Assembly (NCBI GenBank): GCA_020161855.1
Contig: JAIUNJ010000003.1
Span: 310,001 to 374,000 of the forward strand
Length of the DNA stretch: 64,000 nt
Reading direction: 5' to 3'
Origin: Pseudomonadota bacterium
GTDB lineage: Bacteria > Pseudomonadota > Alphaproteobacteria > Rhizobiales > Aestuariivirgaceae
A model generated the notes under the pieces. The model searched no databases and was not told the DNA's origin. It saw only the letters and a program-made list of their open reading frames with translations. Below, piece by piece: positions 8,251 through 17,363 of this stretch; position 1 is the first letter of the stretch; every line of letters starts with the position of its first letter. A program made the position numbers and the translations under genes.

Positions 8251-8935
8251 GTTCCCTCCGCAAACCTTGACCCGCCCCCGGGTCAAGCTGCCCATCGCCA
8301 TCTGCAATTCTAGAATGCAGGGAGGCCATCGCAACACTAAAGCGCCCAGTATTCGGGCGTTCTCCGAGGGTTGCCGGACCGTCGAAACGTTTCAAGTTTC
8401 GTGGGCGCAGGCATCAGTACATAAGGAAAAGCGCAAGCCATCTGAAACCTATTCAAAACCATTCACGTCGGCCGGAGGCCATGACCGCTGCCTTCACGGT
8501 CCTGCTGAACGGTATGCGCCGGCTGGAGGCGGTCGAGGGCCCGCATTTGATTTTGCAGAAATAACGAAGAGTTCCGTAGCTTTTGTCCGACCAAGCCCCG
8601 GTAACGTTACAGACGGCACGGCTCGGAAAGACGCAGAAGCGCACGCCGGGCAGCGTACTCAACGGCAGGCAACTAATGATTTGAAACGATTGAAATGCGC
8701 GAAGCCTTGCGTCAACCTGCCGCACACGGGAATGAAAGCGAACGCTCGCCGCGTACAGATCGGCCAAGCTGGCGAACTGCCGATCCGATCAAAATATTGA
8801 GCGATTTCATGACATGAAACCGCTCACAGGCACTGCGCAGATAGATCAGAATGCGTCGCTATTCAATGCAACAAAAGACGCGGCAGCCATGCTTGACCAC
8901 CGCATTTCTCAAGATTGCCAATGCAAGGAGCGCAG
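8251..8935. other. Gene-poor stretch, no supported gene
   Basis: About 680 bases with several open frames on both strands, none with a recognisable protein pattern, coding-like composition or clear ribosome-binding site. A small hairpin (CGCCC / GGGCG) sits near 8343-8360, upstream of copy B. No RNA gene was recognised. Confidence 0.4.
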
Positions 8936-10276
8936 TCAGGCCGCCTTTACGAGCTTCAATCCGTCCTTCGGTGTTGCCTTTGCCGCAGCGTCAAGCGCCT
9001 GACGGATGTCTTCAATGATATCGTCGGGATGCTCAATGCCGATCGACAGCCTGATGTAGCCCGGCGTCACGCCTGCAGCGAGCTGCTCCTGCGGCGACAG
9101 CTGCTGATGGGTGGTCGAGGCGGGATGGATGGCAAGCGAACGTGAGTCACCAATATTCGCCACGTGATAGAGAAGCTTGAGTGCGTCGATGAACGCCTTT
9201 CCGGCCTCCACGCCCCCCTTCAACTCAAATCCGACAAGCGCTCCATAGCCCCCCTTCAGGTATTTCTTGGCGCGAGCCTTCTGCTTTCCGGATTGTAGAC
9301 CCGGGAAGATCACTTCCTTTACCTGCTTGTGACGGTAGAGAAAGTCGGCGACCTTCACGGCATTCTCGTTCTGCTGCCGCACGCGCAGCGGCAGCGTCTC
9401 GAGGCCCTGAATGAACTGCCAGGCGTTGAACGGTGAAATAGCCGCCCCGATATCCCGCAGCAGCTTGACCCGGATCCGGAGGATATAGGCGATCGGTCCC
9501 AGAGGCTTGGCAGCTTCGGTCCAGATTGCACCGTGATAGGCCTCATCCGGCGTCGTCAGCAGCGGAAAGCGGGCAGCATGCTTTTCCCAGGGGAAATTGC
9601 CGCCGTCGACAATCACGCCACCGATGCTGGTTCCGTGGCCACCGATGTATTTGGTCGCCGAATGAACGACGACGGCCGCACCATGTTCAAAGGGACGGAC
9701 AATCAGTGGCGCCGCGGTATTGTCGACGATCAAGGGAACACCCAGCGCACGGCCGATGTCGGCCACCTCTGCAATCGGAAAGACGTGCAGCTTGGGATTG
9801 GGCAACGTCTCCGCATAATAGGCACGTGTCCTGCTGTCGGTGGCCTTCCTGAAATTCTCCGGATCGGAAGGGTCGACAAAGCGCACTTCCACGCCAAACT
9901 GCTTGAGGGTCTGCGACAACAGGGTGATCGTGCCGCCATAGAGGTCGGTTGAGGAAACGACGTTGTCACCAGACTGAGCAAGATTGAGCAGAGAATACGC
10001 TGAAGCCGTCTGCCCGGAAGCCACGGCCAGCGCGGCGACGCCACCTTCCAGCGCGGCGATACGCTGCTCGAAGGCATCCTGCGTCGGATTCTGGACGCGC
10101 GTATAGATGTTGCCAATTTCCTCCAGTGCGAAAAGGCGTGCGGCATGGGCCGTGTCCTGAAACTGGTAGGAGGTGGTCTGGTAGATCGGCACAGCGACGG
10201 AGCCCGTCACGGGATCCGCCCGATAGCTGCCGCCATGGAGAGCGAGCGTTTCAAACTTCTTGCTGGTCGTGGTCAT
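8936..10276 (-). CDS. metY: O-acetylhomoserine aminocarboxypropyltransferase (sulfhydrylase)
   Basis: A 446-residue PLP enzyme of the Cys/Met metabolism family, which makes homocysteine from O-acetylhomoserine and sulfide. Visible features are the N-terminal FETLALHGGSYRADPVTGSVAVPIYQT block, YTRVQNPTQDAFE, and the PLP lysine in HSATKYIGGHG. The long insertion and length near 430-450 fit MetY rather than cystathionine synthases or lyases. The start ATG at 10276 has AGGAG seven bases upstream; the frame is open further but overlaps the upstream gene. It follows the 2-oxoglutarate oxygenase gene by 19 bases and is probably cotranscribed. Confidence 0.88.
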   Translation of the reverse strand: MTTTSKKFETLALHGGSYRADPVTGSVAVPIYQTTSYQFQDTAHAARLFALEEIGNIYTRVQNPTQDAFEQRIAALEGGVAALAVASGQTASAYSLLNLAQSGDNVVSSTDLYGGTITLLSQTLKQFGVEVRFVDPSDPENFRKATDSRTRAYYAETLPNPKLHVFPIAEVADIGRALGVPLIVDNTAAPLIVRPFEHGAAVVVHSATKYIGGHGTSIGGVIVDGGNFPWEKHAARFPLLTTPDEAYHGAIWTEAAKPLGPIAYILRIRVKLLRDIGAAISPFNAWQFIQGLETLPLRVRQQNENAVKVADFLYRHKQVKEVIFPGLQSGKQKARAKKYLKGGYGALVGFELKGGVEAGKAFIDALKLLYHVANIGDSRSLAIHPASTTHQQLSPQEQLAAGVTPGYIRLSIGIEHPDDIIEDIRQALDAAAKATPKDGLKLVKAA

Positions 10277-10295
10277 GGAATACTCCTGAAAAAAT

Positions 10296-11345
10296 CTAGT
10301 AGGCGGTACCGGCGGCGGTTGATATGCGCTCCACCTCGTCAAGCAGGTCGGAGTGGTGCCTGCGCGCCACGTCGGGATGCGACCGCAGTCTGCTCTTGAG
10401 GTAATTGCGGGCCACCTCACGGAAGAGGGGGTTGCCGGGATCCTGGGTAACACCACGGGCCTGCGCCTTCAGGGCAGCCGGCAGGTCGAGCAACGGCACG
10501 GTTGAATTGAGGTGCGCCCCGAAGAAGAACGCCACTGACAGGCGGTCGACATCTGAAGGCGGCGAGACAACACGGTGCACGTTGGCGCGCAGATAACCGC
10601 CCGAGGCCATCTCCAGGAGCTCACCGATGTTCACAATGAAAGTGCCGGGCACGGGTGGCGCGTCGATCCAGCCATCAGGCCCTTCGACTTGCAGTCCGCC
10701 AACCTTGTCCTGCAGCAGCACGGTGACGAAACCGGAATCCTTGTGAGCCCCCACACCCTGATTGCCTTCCGTCGCCGAACGCCCCGGATAGCGGATGATC
10801 TTGAGAAGCTGGTTCGGCGCCGGTGTGTAGATTGGCGCGAATACTCTGGGCGACTGCCCGAGCGCCTCGGCGAGAAGTTCGGTGATCTGGATCGCGAGCC
10901 GCGTGACGGCGCCGAGATACTCGAGGATGACAGGGCGCAACTCTGGCAATGCGTTGGGCCACTGGTTCGGGCCGATCAAGCGCTGCCACGGCGAGGCCTG
11001 CGCCGTGATATCGAGCGCCTTCTGCTCCGGGCCGATGTCGACCTGTTCGCGCCAATCAGGCTTTCCGCGCGTATGCTCGAGGCCCGCGCGGTTGTAGCCC
11101 CTGAAATAGGGTGAGTTGAGCATCTGGATCTCGAGCTTGTCCTTCTCGGGCAAGCTGAAGAACTGCCGGGTCAAGGCCAGCACATTGCCGATCAGCTCCT
11201 GCGGCACACCGTGATCTGCAAGATAAAAGAAGCCCAGCTCACGTGCGGTCTCGCGCAGTTCCTGCAACAGATCGGCCCGTGCTGCAGGCGAGGAAAGCCC
11301 GGCCTGCAATGAAAGTGTGGGAAGCGTGGTGCGCGGCATGGACAT
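10296..11345 (-). CDS. Isopenicillin-N-synthase-like 2-oxoglutarate/Fe(II) oxygenase
   Basis: A 349-residue double-stranded beta-helix oxygenase of the IPNS/DIOX type. An N-terminal DIOX_N region (residues 10-130, with GFFYLADHGVP) precedes the catalytic core. Iron ligands are H201 and D203 (AHKDSG) and H257 (NVHRVV). The 2-oxoglutarate-binding RxS is R268-S270. Family members hydroxylate, desaturate or cyclise small molecules. Placement directly before metY suggests a sulfur compound or amino acid substrate, which is inference. Starts at ATG 11345 or 11339. Confidence 0.82.
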   Translation of the reverse strand: MSMPRTTLPTLSLQAGLSSPAARADLLQELRETARELGFFYLADHGVPQELIGNVLALTRQFFSLPEKDKLEIQMLNSPYFRGYNRAGLEHTRGKPDWREQVDIGPEQKALDITAQASPWQRLIGPNQWPNALPELRPVILEYLGAVTRLAIQITELLAEALGQSPRVFAPIYTPAPNQLLKIIRYPGRSATEGNQGVGAHKDSGFVTVLLQDKVGGLQVEGPDGWIDAPPVPGTFIVNIGELLEMASGGYLRANVHRVVSPPSDVDRLSVAFFFGAHLNSTVPLLDLPAALKAQARGVTQDPGNPLFREVARNYLKSRLRSHPDVARRHHSDLLDEVERISTAAGTAY

Positions 11346-11484
11346 CCAGACAAAAACTTACTTGTTGGACGGAATAATGGGCCGGTGGCACCAGCCAGCA
11401 ATTGAAGTTTTTTAGGGCGGGGCCTGAGCAAAGCTAAATTCCGGCTGCAGTAAGAACGGGCGCAGTCAGGCAACACAAGGAGAC

Positions 11485-12705
11485 ATGATGACTGAAACCG
11501 GCAACCGAAATCACCGGCAGGGATTCTCGACCCGCGCCATCCACCTGGGCTATGATCCTCAGACCGCGCACGGCGCCTTGACACCGCCGATCTACCAGAC
11601 ATCGACCTATACGTTTGAATCCGTGGAACAGGGCGCGCAGCTCTTTGCAGGTGAGCGCGATGGCTACATCTACGGCAGGACCAAGAACCCAACTCAAGCC
11701 CTTCTGGAACAGCGTCTGGCTGATCTTGAAGGTGGCGAGGCGGCGGTTGCCCTCGCCTCCGGCATGGGTGCGATCAGTGCAACCTTCTGGAGCTTGCTCA
11801 AAGCGGGTGACCGTGTCATCGCCGACAAGATCGTCTACGGCAACAGCTATGCGCTTCTGACCAAGGGCCTGACCAAGTTCGGCATTCGAACCGACCTCAT
11901 CGACATGACCGACCTTGAGGCCGTCAGGAAGGCCGCCCGGGAGCCATTCGCGGCGGTCTTCTTTGAGACCCCCGCAAACCCCAATCTGCGCCTCATCGAC
12001 ATTGCCGCCGTGAGCGCCATTGCCCGTGCCCGCAATGCCCTCACTATCGTCGACAACACATTCGCAACGCCGGTGCTGCAGCGGCCTATCGAACATGGCG
12101 CCGATCTGGTCGTCCATTCAGCCACGAAATATCTTGGTGGCCACGGTGATCTGCTGGCGGGGCTGGTTGTCGGCAAGGCCGAGCTCACGAAAGAGATCCG
12201 CATGCATGGCCTCCGCTACATGACCGGAGCCACGCTCTCGCCGCTCGTCGCTTTCCTCATCCTGCGTGGCCTGAAAACGCTCGAGTTGCGCATCCGGCAG
12301 CACACCGCATCAGCCACGGAGATTGCCAGGTTCCTTCTGGGTCAACCACACATCGCAGATGTCCACTATCCGGCATTGGCAAAGGGCGAGGCAAAGAGCG
12401 TCTACACCCGGCAGATGTCGGGCGGTGGCGGTCTTGTCAGCTTCGAATATGGCGGTGGGCTGGAGAAAGCCCGCCGCTTCATGAACAGCCTGCGCCTCGT
12501 GCACCGCGCCGTCAGCCTTGGCGATGCTGAGACGCTGATCCAGCATCCCGCCACCATGACCCATGCAGCCTACGGGGCTGAGGAACGGGCCCGGCATGGC
12601 ATCACCGACGGGCTGATCAGGTTTTCCGTGGGCCTCGAGAACACCGAGGATATCCTCGATGACCTGCGGCAGGCGCTTGACGCCGCCGCACGGGATGCCC
12701 CCTAA
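11485..12705 (+). CDS. Methionine-gamma-lyase-like PLP enzyme
   Basis: A 406-residue fold-type I PLP enzyme. It resembles bacterial methionine gamma-lyase along its whole length: GFSTRAIHLGYDPQ, YGRTKNPT (Y63, R65), LEGGEAAVALASGMGAISAT, the PLP lysine K215 in HSATKYLGGHGD, and SLGDAETLIQHPATMTH. However, the position of the catalytic cysteine of Pseudomonas methionine gamma-lyase (YGC) is YGN here (N120), so cystathionine gamma-lyase or another C-S lyase activity is possible. ATG 11485 follows AAGGAG. It is divergent from the metY operon across 139 bases. Confidence 0.8.
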   Translation: MMTETGNRNHRQGFSTRAIHLGYDPQTAHGALTPPIYQTSTYTFESVEQGAQLFAGERDGYIYGRTKNPTQALLEQRLADLEGGEAAVALASGMGAISATFWSLLKAGDRVIADKIVYGNSYALLTKGLTKFGIRTDLIDMTDLEAVRKAAREPFAAVFFETPANPNLRLIDIAAVSAIARARNALTIVDNTFATPVLQRPIEHGADLVVHSATKYLGGHGDLLAGLVVGKAELTKEIRMHGLRYMTGATLSPLVAFLILRGLKTLELRIRQHTASATEIARFLLGQPHIADVHYPALAKGEAKSVYTRQMSGGGGLVSFEYGGGLEKARRFMNSLRLVHRAVSLGDAETLIQHPATMTHAAYGAEERARHGITDGLIRFSVGLENTEDILDDLRQALDAAARDAP

Positions 12706-12714
12706 CCATCCTGC

Positions 12715-12728
12715 TTGATCTGGATCAT
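12715..12728. promoter_or_regulatory. FNR/FixK-type binding site (anaerobox-like)
   Basis: TTGATCTGGATCAT matches the FNR/FixK consensus TTGAT-N4-ATCAA in nine of ten specified bases. It is 10 bases after the lyase gene and 51 bases before the LysE remnant. An intact exporter may once have been under low-oxygen control, or the site may act on 13042-13620. Confidence 0.45.
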
Positions 12729-12778
12729 GTGAAACGCATGTTGCCCGTGTGAAATGCAAGGCCGAACAAGAGGCCTGC

Positions 12779-12982
12779 ATGTCATTTCTGGTGTTCGCAA
12801 TTGCCGTTGCTGTCTTGCTGCTCACGCTGGGGCCAACCAATACGCTTCTGGCGCTGGCGGGTGCCGAGCAAGATGCGATGAAGGCACTTCGACTCGTTCC
12901 TTTCGAGGCGCCCGGATCCCGCGGTGGGACTGCGCGGGCCCTAGGCCAGCGCCATTGCCGGCGCGGCAGGCAAGCACATTGA
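12779..12982 (+). pseudogene. Truncated LysE-family exporter remnant
   Basis: The first 40-45 residues (MSFLVFAIAVAVLLLTLGPT, then NTLLALAGAEQ and LRLVPFEAPG) match the N-terminus of LysE/RhtB amino-acid exporters, including the normally PGPTNTLLALAGA segment of the first helix. The frame then loses the membrane pattern and stops after 67 residues instead of about 200. No other frame downstream restores the family. It is best read as a decayed gene fragment. It sits after a FNR-like box. Confidence 0.6.
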
Positions 12983-13041
12983 CAAGAAATCCGGGTCCGA
13001 CCTTACTGGCTGACACCGGATGTTCCGGATGGGATGGCACA

Positions 13042-13620
13042 ATGAAGCGCGTTTGCACTCTGGCAGCAGTGGCCCTGTCTGCCTTGTTTTTCTCGCCTGC
13101 TGCACGGGCCGAGTGTGACGGCAACAATGAATGGCTGCGGCTCAACTGCATGAGCGGCGTGATCGAGGAACTCCGCAAGGCGGATGCCGGACAGAAGCAG
13201 GAGATCGCCAGCCTGACGGACCAGCTGACGGCTCTCAACGCGCAACTCGGGCAGCTGCGCGCAGGTCTGGAGGACCTGAAAGCCCGCCACGATGCCCTCG
13301 CGGCAGGCTACGAAGCGCTCGACAAGACCCGTTGGCCGAAAGGCGCTGTCATGGCCTCGCTGATTGACGGGCCGGTACCTGCCGGCTGGGCAGTCTGCGA
13401 CACCCTGAATGATGGCCGCTTTCTGCGCGGCAACAGACCCTTGCAGGGCCAGGGCGGAAGCGCCGAACATGCTCATCCTCTGACGGTCGTTGATGGCATT
13501 GATGGACCGAAGCTTGTCCTGAGTGCCGGGCCGGAACTCAGTGCCGCGCATGTCGCCACTGAAGCTGCCGCAGCCCTGCCGCCCTATCAGGATGTCGTCT
13601 TCCTCTGCAAGGAAGGCTGA
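13042..13620 (+). CDS. Secreted coiled-coil protein with tail-collar-like end
   Basis: A 192-residue protein. A signal peptide (MKRVCTLAAVALSALFFSPA, cleavage after ARA) is followed by a short Cys-containing segment (CDGNNEWLRLNC). Then comes a heptad-rich coiled coil of about 50 residues (EIASLTDQLTALNAQLGQLR and onward). The C-terminal part, WPKGAVMASLIDGPVPAGWAV followed by DGRFLRGN, resembles the collar-like repeat of phage tail fibres (GxPPGWxxCDG...PDLRGRF). The domain use suggests a trimeric surface or periplasmic protein. It ends 7 bases before the convergent GGDEF gene. Function is unknown. Confidence 0.6.
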   Translation: MKRVCTLAAVALSALFFSPAARAECDGNNEWLRLNCMSGVIEELRKADAGQKQEIASLTDQLTALNAQLGQLRAGLEDLKARHDALAAGYEALDKTRWPKGAVMASLIDGPVPAGWAVCDTLNDGRFLRGNRPLQGQGGSAEHAHPLTVVDGIDGPKLVLSAGPELSAAHVATEAAAALPPYQDVVFLCKEG

Positions 13621-13627
13621 AACGCCG

Positions 13628-15520
13628 CTAGGCCACGTTCGAGAAGGACGCCGCAGGTGGCTGCCACACGACACACCTGTCGCGGCCGCCGCTTTTCGCG
13701 AGATAGAGCGCCTCGTCGGCCCGGAGCAGCAGGCTGCGCACGTCCTCCGCCCCGCTGAGCGCATCAAGCGACGCCACGCCGAGGCTGATGGTCACGATGC
13801 CCTTGTCGCTTGCCGCATGCTGCAGGTCGAGTGCGCGCACCGCAGTCCGGATTTCCTCTCCCACCTGCGCTGCCCCGGCACTGTCAGTCTCGGGAAGAAT
13901 GATGGCGAGTTCCTCGCCGCCATAGCGCGCGGCGACATCGGTTGACCGCTTGAGGCAGGAGCTGACTGCCGTTGCCACCTTCTGCAGGCAGGCGTCACCC
14001 GCAAGGTGGCCATAGTGGTCATTGAAGAGCTTGAACCTGTCCAGGTCGATCATGAGAACACTGAGGGGAAGGCCAGACCGGCGGGCCCGCGCCACCTCGC
14101 GTTCCACTGTCTCGTCAAAGCCCCTGCGGTTCACGAGCCGTGTGAGGGCGTCTGTGCGGGCGAGTTGCTCCAACTGCCGCGTCATGGAGACGAGATCCGC
14201 TTCGGCGCGCTTCAGGCTGGTGATGTCCGAAACAACAACGATGGAAATCCCGTCCATATGAGACCGAATCCTGATTTGCAGCCAGCGGCCATCAAAGAGT
14301 TGGACGATATCGTCGCCACCTGTCTTCAATCTTTGCAGCACCCCGGCAATCCAGCGGGAGCTATCATCCCGTCCGGCCGTAGGCTGCTCGTCGGTGGCAA
14401 GCACCTCAGCCAGGATGTCGGCATAGAATGCACCGGCAACCCTGAATTTTCCCGTGCGCGGGAAGAGCGCGCGATATTGCTCGTTCGTCAGGACAATCTG
14501 GCCATCGTGGTGGATCAGTGCCACGCCATCCGACATTTCTTCAAGGACAAATGAGAGCGTATTTCTGCTTTGCTCGATCTCGCCCTGCGTCTTCCTGATC
14601 GCCGTGATGTCGGTGGTAACGCCGACAAGCCCGACGACTTCACCATCAGCAAGCACGACCGGCGACTTGGACGTGACAAAATATTTGTCCTCGCCGTCCG
14701 GCCCCTTCAGTTCTTCGAGCTTCTCGCTCACGGCACCAAGACCGCTCAGGATATTTTGCTCTTCGCGATGCAGGCCGGCCGCGCGCAGCTTGTCCGTGAG
14801 ATCGAAGTCACTCTTGCCGACCATGTCTTCGGAAGACGCGAAGCCGTTCGCGGCCGCACAGTTCTGGTTTGCCGAAACGAACCGGCCATCGGGATCTTTC
14901 ACATAGAGATAGTCCGGCGCCTGCTTGATTGCGCCCAAGAGGAGTGCCCGGCTGCGCGCGAGAGCGATGCGGCGGAGGGTGATGAAACTGGCAATCGCCA
15001 GTGCAGAGAGCGACAGCAACGCCATGCTCGGCCCGGCGCCCAGCAAGGCGTCATTGCGAACGGCATCGGGCAAAGCCAGCATCGCAGCCACTGGCGACAG
15101 GCCTGCCAGGGCGGATACCAGCATGACCGGTGTCAACGCCCCGTTGCTCCGCCTCTTCATTGCATAGTGCCCGACGCAACCGACGAGCACAGCCGCGCAT
15201 ATGCCGATGACGCCGCTCCAGACACCGGAGCCGCCCAGATGGATGCGATATGCAGCAGCGATTGCCCCGGAGATGACACCGGCGACCGGGCCACCGAAGA
15301 CCGCCGAATAGCTGACGGCAACATTGCGAAGATCGAAAAGCACCCCGGAATAGAGGTTGACCGAGAAGAGCATGGCGGCAACAGCCGCCGCCCCCATGTA
15401 GAGGCCGAGCATGACAGAGCGCCGCCGCCGGGTATGCAGCAGTGCCCATTCCTGGCTGTTCGCCCAGATCGAGACAAAGAAGCCGATGATGGCGAAGTTG
15501 GCGAGAAGTGACGCGAACAA
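13628..15520 (-). CDS. Membrane diguanylate cyclase, 5TMR_LYT-PAS-PAS-GGDEF
   Basis: A 630-residue signalling protein. Residues 1-185 form about six membrane helices with the 5TMR_LYT pattern (NLYSGVLFDLRNVAVSY, FGGPVAGVISG, YRIHLGGSG). Two PAS domains follow (about 195-310 and 320-440). The C-terminal GGDEF domain (455-620) has an intact active site GGEEL (534-538) and an RxxD inhibitory site (RSTD, 525-528) five residues before it. It should make c-di-GMP with product inhibition. The start appears to be TTG at 15520 with a TGGAAA site ten bases upstream. No receiver or partner gene is adjacent. Confidence 0.88.
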   Translation of the reverse strand: MFASLLANFAIIGFFVSIWANSQEWALLHTRRRRSVMLGLYMGAAAVAAMLFSVNLYSGVLFDLRNVAVSYSAVFGGPVAGVISGAIAAAYRIHLGGSGVWSGVIGICAAVLVGCVGHYAMKRRSNGALTPVMLVSALAGLSPVAAMLALPDAVRNDALLGAGPSMALLSLSALAIASFITLRRIALARSRALLLGAIKQAPDYLYVKDPDGRFVSANQNCAAANGFASSEDMVGKSDFDLTDKLRAAGLHREEQNILSGLGAVSEKLEELKGPDGEDKYFVTSKSPVVLADGEVVGLVGVTTDITAIRKTQGEIEQSRNTLSFVLEEMSDGVALIHHDGQIVLTNEQYRALFPRTGKFRVAGAFYADILAEVLATDEQPTAGRDDSSRWIAGVLQRLKTGGDDIVQLFDGRWLQIRIRSHMDGISIVVVSDITSLKRAEADLVSMTRQLEQLARTDALTRLVNRRGFDETVEREVARARRSGLPLSVLMIDLDRFKLFNDHYGHLAGDACLQKVATAVSSCLKRSTDVAARYGGEELAIILPETDSAGAAQVGEEIRTAVRALDLQHAASDKGIVTISLGVASLDALSGAEDVRSLLLRADEALYLAKSGGRDRCVVWQPPAASFSNVA

Positions 15521-16086
15521 AATATGTTTTCCAGTTTCGTGGACACATAGCCGCTAGGCGCTAGCAGCACGTAACCAACCACGGTCCCGGGCGCCGTGGC
15601 GATTAGAGAAACGGAAGCATGATTAACCCGGCGTTAAAGGCAGCGCAGTGAACGAACGGCCGGGATGCCTTGCGCCAGATCAAGCGAAGTCTGCGGCCAA
15701 CGGCCACTTGCAGCGGTACGAATACAAACCATCTCGGAGCAAGCCCGGGCAATACGGGAAGAGGCCGGGCTTTCCCAGAAGGGTCTGGCCTCTCCTTATT
15801 TTCGGCAGCACCGCAGATGGTGGCAGACATCAGTGCTTGCGATATTTTTTCAATTTTATTTCAATGTCTTGTCTGGAATATCTGACAGGGTTCCATCGGC
15901 ATTTTTTCCACGCGAGAAACGCGCCAGCCCGGAATTTTCGCCACAATCTGACGTTTAGAATTCGTGTTGAAGTCATCCGGGGGAATCAACAATGCAGCAG
16001 ACAGAGAGGTGAACCAGCAACGAAGGGCTTGATGGGAGGCGTTCGGCGAAGCGCACCCGCAATCATCTGATTCAAGGGAGAGAATC
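15521..16086. other. Intergenic region between GGDEF and extensin-like genes
   Basis: About 565 bases without a supported gene. The right half (15835-15970) is unusually AT-rich with T-tracts and probably holds the promoter of the extensin-like gene, which has AAGGGAGAG before its ATG. Open frames in the left half show no recognisable protein. Confidence 0.4.
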
Positions 16087-17181
16087 ATGAAACGTATTGT
16101 TGCTTGTGTTCTTGTGTTTTTTTTCAGCACCATCGGTTCGGCATTGGCCGAACCCAAGCTGGCAAAACAGCTGACGCGCAGCATGCGCAGTTTTGAAAAT
16201 CAGCTCTGCCAGTCATTCCAGTCCATCAAGTGCAAGCGGGCCAAGCCGGCAAAGGCAGCCGCGAAACGCACCAAGACCAAGCAGTCCAAGGCTGTTGCCA
16301 AGCCGAAGAAGATTGTTCCGGCAGTCGCAAAGCAGACGAGCACACAACAGGCCGCTGCACAGGATCAGCAGCCCGCCACGCCTCCAAAGGCCGAAGAGCA
16401 GGCGCTGCCGGAACAGAAGGTTCTCCTGCCTGTCCTCAAGCCAAAGAAAATCTCTGAGGTGGCTGAGACAGCGGAAGCCGATGCCGCCCCCGCAAAGCCT
16501 GAGAAGAAGGCCTCCGCCCCCGAACCGGCGATGACCACGGTGAACAAGACGCCTCCCGCGGCCAAGCCGGCAAAACCTGAAATCGAGGTTGCCTCCGCAA
16601 CCGTGCGCAAGCTCACGCCCCTGCCGCGCAATGCTCTCGACATGGAAAAATGCCTGATGGAACTGCAGAAGGCCGGCGCCTCATTTGCGCCGACCACGGC
16701 AGAAGATCCGGAACAGGGCTGTTCAGTCCCCAATGCCGTACGGATCAACTCTGTCGTCATCGCCAAGCGCACGACGAGATTCCCCGACCAGCCGGTTCTC
16801 GCCTGCGACTACGCCCTGCAACTGACACGCTGGACCGCGGAGAACCGCGTGCTTGAGGACGGACGCTACATCACCTCGCTGTGGACAGGCCCGGGCTACC
16901 AGTGCCGCGGCCGCAATGGCGACGTCACGGCAAAGCTGAGCGCCCACGCTTTCGGCAATGCCGTCGATATCGAGCGCTTCAAGCTGTCCGACGGATCAAC
17001 GGTCAATGTCGTTCAGGCCCTCAAGCCGGGCAGTTCCGGATTCAAGCTGCTGCAGAAGCTGCGCGACTCCGCCTGCGCGACCTTCACCACGGTCCTGGGG
17101 CCGGGCGCCAACACCGCGCATGAAAGCCACCTGCATTTCGATCTTGAGCAGCGCAAGAGCGGCTACCGCATCTGCCAGTGA
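16087..17181 (+). CDS. Extensin-like secreted protein (large form)
   Basis: A 364-residue protein with a signal peptide (cleavage after ALA, residue 21). An Ala/Lys/Pro-rich low-complexity linker spans about residues 50-175, and a C-terminal extensin-like domain (PF06904) about 185-364. The domain has paired Cys and the M15-peptidase-like zinc motifs SAHAFGNAVDIE and HESHLHFDLE, so a periplasmic peptidoglycan DD- or LD-peptidase role is plausible. The cationic linker may bind the cell wall. A shorter family member lies at 37972-38748. Confidence 0.82.
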   Translation: MKRIVACVLVFFFSTIGSALAEPKLAKQLTRSMRSFENQLCQSFQSIKCKRAKPAKAAAKRTKTKQSKAVAKPKKIVPAVAKQTSTQQAAAQDQQPATPPKAEEQALPEQKVLLPVLKPKKISEVAETAEADAAPAKPEKKASAPEPAMTTVNKTPPAAKPAKPEIEVASATVRKLTPLPRNALDMEKCLMELQKAGASFAPTTAEDPEQGCSVPNAVRINSVVIAKRTTRFPDQPVLACDYALQLTRWTAENRVLEDGRYITSLWTGPGYQCRGRNGDVTAKLSAHAFGNAVDIERFKLSDGSTVNVVQALKPGSSGFKLLQKLRDSACATFTTVLGPGANTAHESHLHFDLEQRKSGYRICQ

Positions 17182-17210
17182 GGATGGGAAGTGCCGGATG
17201 TCAGGAGAAG

Positions 17211-17286
17211 TGGTGCCGCTTAGGTGACTCGAACACCTGACCCCATCATTACGAATGATGTGCTCTACCAACTGAGCTAAAGCGGC
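17211..17286 (-). tRNA. tRNA-Thr (anticodon CGU)
   Basis: The reverse strand folds as a 76-nt tRNA with encoded CCA. Acceptor stem GCCGCTT / AAGCGGC, D-arm GCTC...GAGC, anticodon stem CATCA / TGATG with loop TTCGTAA (CGT at the anticodon), and T-loop TTCGAGT between AGGTG and CACCT. It reads ACG threonine codons. It stands alone between the extensin-like gene and hemY. Confidence 0.95.
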
Positions 17287-17363
17287 GAACCGGAACGGGT
17301 GCGGGATAGACGGTTTCGCCGCCCATTTCAACCTCCACGCTGAAAGCCGCAAACAACGGTGTT

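Noticed and set aside
8204-8800. A 198-codon plus-strand frame in the gene-poor stretch
   Set aside because: Its first part is antisense to AlpA-like copy B; no ribosome-binding site, no domain and no biased codon use were found.
11346-11484. Possible SAM-II type riboswitch between the metY operon and the lyase gene
   Set aside because: AGCTAAATTCCGG resembles the AGCTAAAAAGG part, but the required pseudoknot stems could not be formed on either strand.
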